Positions 58,397-64,000 of a DNA stretch of 64,000 nt are shown here, piece after piece (within the stretch, counting starts at the first letter, position 1; each line of letters begins with the position of its first letter). The stretch is from positions 249,033 to 313,032 of the forward strand of contig NZ_NJGY01000005.1 in the NCBI RefSeq assembly GCF_002250505.1, given 5' to 3'. Origin of the DNA: Janthinobacterium sp. PC23-8 (GTDB lineage: Bacteria > Pseudomonadota > Gammaproteobacteria > Burkholderiales > Burkholderiaceae_D). Both the position numbers and the translations under genes were made by a program. Under the pieces are notes generated by a model that was not told the DNA's origin, did not search any database, and saw only the letters and a list, made by a program, of their open reading frames with translations.

Positions 58397-59686
58397 ATGA
58401 TAGATATTCAATTACTCCGTAAAGACATCGCCACCGTTGCCGCCCGCCTGGCGACGCGCAAGTTCCAGCTCGATGTGGCAGGTTTTACCGCCCTTGAAGC
58501 CGAACGCAAGGCGATCCAGACGCGCACCGAAGAATCGCAGGGCAAGCGCAATGCGCTGTCCAAGCAGATCGGCATGTTGAAGGGCAAGGGCGAAGATACT
58601 TCGGCCGTGATGGCGCAAGTGGCCGGCCTCGGTGACGAACTGAAAGCCGATGAAACGGCGCTGGCGCTGGTGCAAGCGAAGCTGAGCGAGTTCATCATGG
58701 CCGTACCGAACCTGCCGCACGAATCGGCGCCGGTCGGCGAAGATGAATCGGGCAACGTGGAAGTGCGCAAGGTCGGCACGCCACGCAGCTTCGATTTCGA
58801 AGTGAAAGACCATGTCGATGTTGGCGCCGCGCTGGGCCTCGATTTCGAAGTGGCGACCAAATTGACCGGCTCGCGCTTTTCCGTCATGAAAGGCGGCATC
58901 GCCCGCCTGCACCGCGCGCTGGCGCAGTTCATGCTCAATACCCACGTGGACGAGCATGGCTACACGGAATGCTATACCCCTTATATGGTCAACGCCGATT
59001 CCCTGCGCGGCACGGGCCAGTTGCCGAAATTCGAAGCCGATTTGTTCTCGGTGAAAAAAGGCGGCGTCGAAGGCGAGGGCGAGACTTTCTACCTGATCCC
59101 GACCTCGGAAGTGACCCTGACCAATATCGTGCGCGACGAAATCCTGGCGCAGGACCAGCTGCCCCTGAAGATGACGGCGCACACGCCATGCTTCCGTTCG
59201 GAAGCGGGCAGCTACGGGCGCGACACGCGCGGCATGATCCGCCAGCATCAGTTCGACAAGGTGGAAATGGTGCAGGTGGTCCATCCCGATACCTCGTATG
59301 CCGTGCTCGACGAAATGGTGGGCCACGCCGAAACCATCTTGCAGCGCCTGGGCCTGCCATACCGCGTGATGTCGCTGTGCACCGGCGACATGGGCTTTAC
59401 GGCCGCCAAGACGTTCGACCTGGAAGTATGGCTGCCGGCGCAAAACACCTACCGCGAAATTTCGTCGCTGTCGAACACGGAAGCCTTCCAGGCGCGCCGC
59501 ATGCAAGCGCGTTTCCGCAACCCCGCCGGCAAGCCTGAACTGGCCCACACCCTGAACGGCTCCGGCCTGGCAGTGGGCCGCACCCTGGTGGCGGTGCTGG
59601 AAAACTACCAGCAAGCCGACGGCAGCGTGGAAATCCCGGCAGTGCTGCGCCCGTACATGGGCGGCCTGACCCATCTGAAAGCATAA
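58397..59686 (+). CDS. serS: Seryl-tRNA synthetase
   Basis: 429 residues from the ATG at 58397. N-terminal coiled-coil arm (residues ~25-105) that contacts the tRNA-Ser long variable arm. Class II motifs are TPCFRSEAGSYGRDTRGMIRQHQFDKVEMVQ (motif 2 region) and the C-terminal GSGLAVGRTLVAVLENYQ (motif 3, Arg). It charges the two tRNA-Ser genes lying directly downstream. Confidence 0.96.
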   Translation: MIDIQLLRKDIATVAARLATRKFQLDVAGFTALEAERKAIQTRTEESQGKRNALSKQIGMLKGKGEDTSAVMAQVAGLGDELKADETALALVQAKLSEFIMAVPNLPHESAPVGEDESGNVEVRKVGTPRSFDFEVKDHVDVGAALGLDFEVATKLTGSRFSVMKGGIARLHRALAQFMLNTHVDEHGYTECYTPYMVNADSLRGTGQLPKFEADLFSVKKGGVEGEGETFYLIPTSEVTLTNIVRDEILAQDQLPLKMTAHTPCFRSEAGSYGRDTRGMIRQHQFDKVEMVQVVHPDTSYAVLDEMVGHAETILQRLGLPYRVMSLCTGDMGFTAAKTFDLEVWLPAQNTYREISSLSNTEAFQARRMQARFRNPAGKPELAHTLNGSGLAVGRTLVAVLENYQQADGSVEIPAVLRPYMGGLTHLKA

Positions 59687-59773
59687 AAAGTCCTTTCCTT
59701 TTTTTCGCTGGCTGCTATAATCTTGCCTTCTCGCAGCAATGCGGGGAAAAGACCGCAGTAAAGTGCAGTACCT

Positions 59774-59865
<92 letters not shown>

Positions 59866-59873
59866 ACAAATAA

Positions 59874-59901
59874 AAGAAGCTCCCGCAAGGGAGCTTTTTT
59901 T
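59874..59901 (+). terminator. Terminator after tRNA-Ser copy 1
   Basis: AAGCTCCC-GCAA-GGGAGCTTTTTTT. The same hairpin follows copy 2 at about 60382-60409. Confidence 0.88.
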
Positions 59902-60007
59902 ATTTGTGCGGCGGAGAAGAGCACGCCCCCTGCGGGGCGTGCGCGTGGGATTCGAAGACGAGCGCGTACTCGCGCGAGGCTCCCCGAATCGCCCATTGAG
60001 GTTTTAA

Positions 60008-60152
60008 AATCGCCCAAAGCGCGCCAGCGCAAGGCGATTTACAGGTTCTGAAGCAACTCGCCCAAAGCGCGTCAGCGCAAGGCGATTTTCAGGCTCCCCG
60101 AATCGCCCATTGAGGTTTAAAATCGCCCAAAGTGCGCCAGCGCAAGGCGATT
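60008..60152. repeat. REP-like palindromes, three copies
   Basis: Units ATCGCCCAAAGCGCGCCAGCG... pairing with CAAGGCGAT: at 60008-60039, 60058-60088 and 60120-60152, with small changes (T for C at one loop position each). Each unit has an outer 7-8 bp stem AATCGCC/GGCGATT and an inner GCGC repeat. Intervening ATCGCCCATTGAGGTTTTAAA blocks are also repeated. Confidence 0.8.
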
Positions 60153-60281
60153 TTCAAGTTCCCCGAATCGCCCATATTGTTTTGCAAAACCCCTACCCAA
60201 CCCAAAACCCCCATGCTAAAATAGCGCCTCGCTCAAACAGCCCCGGCAGTTTGAGCAGACCGCAACAGCAAAGCAGTACCT

Positions 60282-60373
<92 letters not shown>

Positions 60374-60515
60374 ACAAATAAAAGAAGCTCCCGCAAGGGA
60401 GCTTTTTTTATTTGTGAGGCGGCGAGGAGCAAGGCGCCTGCGCGCCTTGCGGGTGGGATTCGAAGACGAGCGCGTACTCGCGCGAGGCTCCCCGAATCGC
60501 CCATTGAGGTTTTAA

Positions 60516-60597
60516 AATCGCCCAAAGCGCGCCAGCGCAAGGCGATTTCCAGGTTCTGAAGCAGTTCGCCCAAAGCGCGCCAGCGCAAGGCGATTTC
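60516..60597. repeat. REP-like palindromes after tRNA-Ser copy 2, two copies
   Basis: Same unit as 60008-60152, at 60516-60547 and 60565-60597; part of the duplicated segment. Confidence 0.75.
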
Positions 60598-60617
60598 CAG
60601 GGGTGTGATTTGCTCGT

Positions 60618-60914
60618 TCATGGCAGAAGCCTCCTCATGGTGCGATAAATGGTCCTCGCTTTTGCCGGGGTGTCAAACAGTGTCCCAAGGGTATCGTGCA
60701 TGACCTGGCAATTGGCGGCCAGCCGTTCCTCCAGCGCCATGATGCGTTGCCGTTCTGCGCCGCGCAGGTCGCTGGCGCCCTGCAGTTCCGCGACGATCTG
60801 TTCGCTCACGCTGACTGCTACCGCAAGCCAGGCATCGCTTTTGCGCCGGCGCGCTCTTTGTGCCGGCAAGCCATAACTGATTCTTCTTTCCGCAGCCCTG
60901 TGCATGCTGTCCAT
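60618..60914 (-). CDS. Uncharacterised 98-aa protein
   Basis: Begins with MDSMHRAAERRISYGLPAQRARRRKSDAWLAVAVSVSEQIVAELQGASDLRGAERQ and continues helical to RTMRRLLP. Helical and basic; no family recognised. It is GC-rich like the host and probably a host-specific small gene. AGGG precedes the start. Confidence 0.5.
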   Translation of the reverse strand: MDSMHRAAERRISYGLPAQRARRRKSDAWLAVAVSVSEQIVAELQGASDLRGAERQRIMALEERLAANCQVMHDTLGTLFDTPAKARTIYRTMRRLLP

Positions 60915-61058
60915 GGTTGCCCTCCGTCAAAGCGCTCACATGACACGCCGTGATCAAGAGCCTGAACGCCCGCTCAGCCGCCATCATGATCCTGCTCGGC
61001 ACTATGGTAATCTAGCCACAGTTCCTCCCTCCCATCCCCTGATACCCAATTACAAGCA

Positions 61059-62114
61059 ATGAGCCAATTCTGGAGTGCCATCGTCAGCCAGCTGACCCCC
61101 TATGTTCCCGGCGAGCAGCCAAAACTGCCTGGCCTGGTCAAGCTTAATACCAATGAAAATCCGTATGGTCCGTCGCCGCAGGTGATCGCTGCCTTGCGCG
61201 AGGCCGCCACCGACAGCCTGCGCCTGTATCCGGACCCCACTGCCAGCGAACTGAAGCAAACCTTGGCCGACTACCACGGCGTGGCCAGCGCTGAAGTGTT
61301 TGTCGGCAATGGTTCCGACGAGGTGCTGGCGCTGGCCTTCATGGCCTTGCTCAAGCACGACGCGCCGCTGCTGTTCCCGGACATCAGCTACAGTTTCTAC
61401 CCGGTCTATTGCAAGCTGTACGGCATCGATTACCGCACCGTGCCACTCGACGATACGATGCGCATCCGCCCGCAAGACTACACGGGCCCATGCGGCGCCA
61501 TCATCTTCCCCAACCCGAATGCGCCAACCGGCGTCAATTTGCCGCTCGCCGGCGTGGAAGCGCTGCTGCAAGCCCATCCCGGTGCGGTGGTGGTGGTTGA
61601 TGAAGCGTATGTCGATTTCGGCGGCGAGAGCGCGATTCGGCTGGTCAGGCAGTATCGCAACTTGCTGGTGGTGCAGACGCTGTCGAAGTCGCGTTCGCTG
61701 GCCGGCCTGCGCGTCGGTTTCGCCATCGGCCACCCGGACCTGATCGACGCGCTCGAGCGCGTCAAGAACAGTTTCAATTCCTATCCGCTTGATCGTTTGG
61801 CGCTGGCCGGCGCCGTGGCATCGTTCCGCGACGAAGCGTATTTCCAGCAGACGCGCCAGGCGGTGATCGACAGCCGCAGCGAACTCACGCATGCCTTGAC
61901 GGTGCTGGGCTTCGAGGTGCTGCCTTCGGTGGCCAACTTCGTGTTTGCCCGCCACCCGCAGCATGACGCGGCGCAACTGGCGGCCGGCCTGCGTGCGCGC
62001 TCGGTGATCGTGCGTCATTTCCAGGCGCCGCGCATCAGCCAGTACTTGCGCATCAGCATCGGCAACCCGCAGGAATGCGCGGCCTTGCTGGAGGCCCTGC
62101 GCGCGCTGGTCTGA
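61059..62114 (+). CDS. hisC: Histidinol-phosphate aminotransferase
   Basis: 351 residues. Type I PLP aminotransferase with NTNENPYGPSPQV at the N-terminus, FPNPNAPTGVN, VVDEAYVDFGGES, and the PLP lysine in TLSKSRSLAGLRVGFAIG. The C-terminal substrate Arg lies in SQYLRISIGNPQEC. It converts imidazole-acetol phosphate and Glu to histidinol phosphate. It lies apart from a his operon, as is common in this group, where second hisC copies occur. Confidence 0.92.
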   Translation: MSQFWSAIVSQLTPYVPGEQPKLPGLVKLNTNENPYGPSPQVIAALREAATDSLRLYPDPTASELKQTLADYHGVASAEVFVGNGSDEVLALAFMALLKHDAPLLFPDISYSFYPVYCKLYGIDYRTVPLDDTMRIRPQDYTGPCGAIIFPNPNAPTGVNLPLAGVEALLQAHPGAVVVVDEAYVDFGGESAIRLVRQYRNLLVVQTLSKSRSLAGLRVGFAIGHPDLIDALERVKNSFNSYPLDRLALAGAVASFRDEAYFQQTRQAVIDSRSELTHALTVLGFEVLPSVANFVFARHPQHDAAQLAAGLRARSVIVRHFQAPRISQYLRISIGNPQECAALLEALRALV

Positions 62115-62183
62115 CCGCTTCAACCCGCTCAAGTTGTGCCACAATCGGCGGCTTGATTCATCAATAAAAAGGGGACGGAGAAT

Positions 62184-63053
62184 ATGGCAAAAGTGGCATT
62201 TATCGGCCTGGGCGTGATGGGTTTCCCGATGGCGGGCCATCTGGCGGCGGGCGGGCACGACGTTACCGTGTACAACCGCACTCGCGCACGCGCGCAAGCC
62301 TGGCTGGCGCAGCACCGGGGCAGAAGCGCCGCCACGCCGGCCGAAGCGGCTGTTGGCGCCGAGTTTGTCTTCACCTGCATCGGCAACGATAACGATCTGT
62401 ACCAGGTGATCCTGGAAGAGGGCGGCTTGCTCTCGGGCATGGCGCCTGGCAGTATCCTGATCGACCATACGACGGCATCGGCCGAAGCGGCGCGCACCAT
62501 TCATGCTGCGGCAAAAGAGCGCGGCGTGTTTTTTCTCGATGCGCCCGTCTCGGGCGGCCAGGCGGGTGCCGAAAACGGCAAGCTGACGGTGATGGCCGGC
62601 GGCGATGAGGCAGCCCATGCGCGCGCGCAAAGCGTGATGGCGCTGTACGCCCGCGCCGTGACCTACATGGGACCATCGGGTTCTGGCCAACTGACCAAGA
62701 TGGTCAACCAGATCTGCATCGCCGGCCTGGTGCAGGCGCTCAGCGAAGGCATCGCTTTTGCCGAAAACGCCGGCCTCGATGCGGCGCTGGTGGTGGACGT
62801 CATTTCCAAGGGTGCGGCGCAGTCCTGGCAGATGGAAAACCGCGGCAAGAGCATGATCGAACGCAAGTTCGATTTCGGGTTTGCCGTCGACCTGATGCGC
62901 AAGGACCTGGGTATCTGTCTGGCCGAAGCACAGCGCAACGGCAGCGATTTGCCCGTGACCAGGCTGACCGACCAGTTCTATGGCGAAGTGCAGCAGGCCG
63001 GCGGCAACCGTTACGATACCTCCAGCCTGATCACGCGCCTGGGCAAGAAGTAG
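62184..63053 (+). CDS. 3-hydroxyisobutyrate dehydrogenase family (tartronate-semialdehyde reductase-like)
   Basis: 289 residues. NAD(P)-binding GLGVMGFPMAGHLAAGGHDVTVYNRT, the substrate motif FLDAPVSGGQAGAENGKLTVMAGGD, and the catalytic Lys in GSGQLTKMVNQICIAGLVQALSEGIAFAENAGLD. HIBDH/GarR/YihU family; substrate unspecified. GGGGAC (partial SD) and the ATG at 62184 follow hisC by 69 bases. Confidence 0.9.
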   Translation: MAKVAFIGLGVMGFPMAGHLAAGGHDVTVYNRTRARAQAWLAQHRGRSAATPAEAAVGAEFVFTCIGNDNDLYQVILEEGGLLSGMAPGSILIDHTTASAEAARTIHAAAKERGVFFLDAPVSGGQAGAENGKLTVMAGGDEAAHARAQSVMALYARAVTYMGPSGSGQLTKMVNQICIAGLVQALSEGIAFAENAGLDAALVVDVISKGAAQSWQMENRGKSMIERKFDFGFAVDLMRKDLGICLAEAQRNGSDLPVTRLTDQFYGEVQQAGGNRYDTSSLITRLGKK

Positions 63054-63890
63054 GCGTTCCTTGCGATATGGCGGCGCTGCCGTCATATCGGGGCTATCCG
63101 CAAGAACCTCCTCCGGCAGGTGCTCGTCATGTCGGCTTTGCAGCTGCGCCGCAATGGCTGGCGCGATGCTTCTTTGCGTAACAAGAAGTTGCAAGCGATG
63201 TTGTGGCTATGGAATATCCCTTTGCCACAGAAAGCGCAGCGGCGACGTCATGACGTGTCCCGAGCCAGCCATCATCACTTTCCTGTTGTAAATCCCCAAC
63301 GTTTGCAGGGCGTCCTGGCAGCTCAGGCAAGATGATATCGGTTTTTTTTCAATCTCGTTCCGACCGCCGGACAGTCGTCTGGGCGGCACATGATCGCCCA
63401 GTTCTTTTGACAGTGCTTGCAGTCGCCAAGGTGTGCTCGCATGGGCACAATGTAAATGCAAATATCACTTTGTTGTGATGCGATGCCCTTCAAATGTTAA
63501 ATGTATGATGCAATTGATATTTTTTGTGACAAGGAAACAAATACATAAAATATAAAAATGCAAAATAATACGATGTTTTATTTATTTATTTTGTGAAAAT
63601 ATTTTCAATGGAAAACTGTTAAGTCATATCGGTTTGACGCGACAGAGAAAGCAGAAAAACAAAGGCCATCGCTCAGTTTGGTGATTATGTGAGAGTAATT
63701 CTGTATGGAAAATGTGTAAGCTCAAGAAGCCCTCAGTAGCTTGTTAGTTTAAAAATTTTTCCTTGATGATATTCTTGATGAGAAAAAATAAAAAAAAGTA
63801 ATTGTCAGTTTGTCGACATTAATACTATAAAAACTGTTTTCTTGAAACCATGCCATTTTTGCTCTGCTTATCGCGACCGAGAGGATACTT
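63054..63890. other. Intergenic region before the TpsB-like gene
   Basis: About 840 bases without a supported gene. The first half is GC-rich with frames of poor composition; the second (from ~63460) is strongly AT-rich and promoter-like. GAGAGGA lies 7 bases before the TTG at 63891. Confidence 0.5.
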
Positions 63891-64000
63891 TTGCGCTCCA
63901 CACTTCTTCCCCTGACCTTGCTTCTGCTGATCCAGGGCGCTTATGCCCAGCAACCGACCGCCGGCAGCCAGCTGCAGCAGATTCCGGTGGCGCCGCAGTT
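63891..64000 (+). CDS. Two-partner secretion TpsB/ShlB-like transporter, 5' end only
   Basis: Begins with TTG (the ribosome-binding site GAGAGGA is well placed); a signal peptide (LRSTLLPLTLLLLIQGAYA) is followed by QQPTAGSQLQQIPVAPQ, like the Gln/Pro-rich start of ShlB/FhaC/HecB transporters. Cut off by the window end; identification rests on 35 residues. Confidence 0.5.
   Translation, partial: MRSTLLPLTLLLLIQGAYAQQPTAGSQLQQIPVAPQ

Noticed and set aside
61050..63194. Very long minus-strand open frame opposite hisC and the dehydrogenase gene (714 codons)
   Set aside because: It is the antisense shadow of two well-identified GC-rich genes; His/Arg/Gln-rich composition and no recognisable motif.
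63054..63470. Small frames after the dehydrogenase gene
   Set aside because: Composition is mixed on both strands, no ribosome-binding site and no known family; I see no supportable gene.

Overview
The window is chromosomal DNA of a GC-rich betaproteobacterium, most likely Oxalobacteraceae (Janthinobacterium, Duganella or Massilia type). The gene neighbourhood (hemX-hemY, ppa, nadE-glnB, trxB/ftsK-lolA-rarA, serS-tRNA-Ser, hisC), the codon bias and the family content support this; the genus is inference. The host DNA is interrupted between about 22.04 and 54.36 kb by a visibly AT-rich block of about 32.3 kb that behaves like one integrated mobile element.

Host left arm (1-22.0 kb): the end of a heme-biosynthesis operon (hemX, hemY); a FecI-FecR-FecA type iron signalling locus whose TonB receptor is split by a complete IS4-type insertion sequence (16-bp terminal inverted repeats, 9-bp target duplication); ppa; a porin / small periplasmic protein / chemoreceptor cluster; a FemAB-like protein; nadE, glnB, a TRIC-type channel gene, an Smr-domain gene, trxB, ftsK, lolA and the 5' part of rarA.

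The element (22.04-54.36 kb) sits inside rarA, the AAA+ replication-fork ATPase gene. It lies between two copies of an 8-bp core (TTCAACAA), with a tyrosine integrase beside the right junction. Immediately inside the left junction it carries a complete, diverged rarA. The truncated host frame stops 8 bases inside the start of that copy, so the incoming gene seems to borrow host transcription and translation. Cargo follows: a type II restriction-modification system with a ribbon-helix-helix gene in front, a scar made of a decayed second integrase plus IS66 and PrrC/RloC-like ATPase fragments, a relaxase and MobC, a 67-bp tandem-repeat array, five proteins built from a 23-residue HR-DGPA-W-Y repeat, an XRE regulator, a beta-class DNA methyltransferase, an orphan DotA/TraY protein, a ColE2-like Rep protein with a probable antisense RNA, a Fic toxin/antitoxin pair, an HNH nuclease, two H-NS-like proteins, a HEPN/zinc-ribbon protein and the integrase. 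Rep, MobC, relaxase and integrase together suggest an integrative, mobilizable and possibly replicating element. No mating-pair apparatus is present apart from the lone DotA/TraY.

Host right arm (54.36-64.0 kb): the 3' remnant of rarA, an SDR-family sugar epimerase/dehydrogenase, a DUF2917 protein, a MocR regulator, serS, two identical tRNA-Ser(CGA) genes in a tandem duplication with REP-like palindromes, hisC, a 3-hydroxyisobutyrate-dehydrogenase-type gene, and the first codons of a probable two-partner-secretion transporter cut by the window end.

The strongest candidate for a new biological arrangement is the target-gene replacement strategy at rarA. Next are the dispersed repeat-protein family (one member is a 32-residue microprotein coupled to mobC), a family of covarying hairpins, and the antisense-controlled Rep. 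Homology statements come from recognising motifs by eye; no database search was run.
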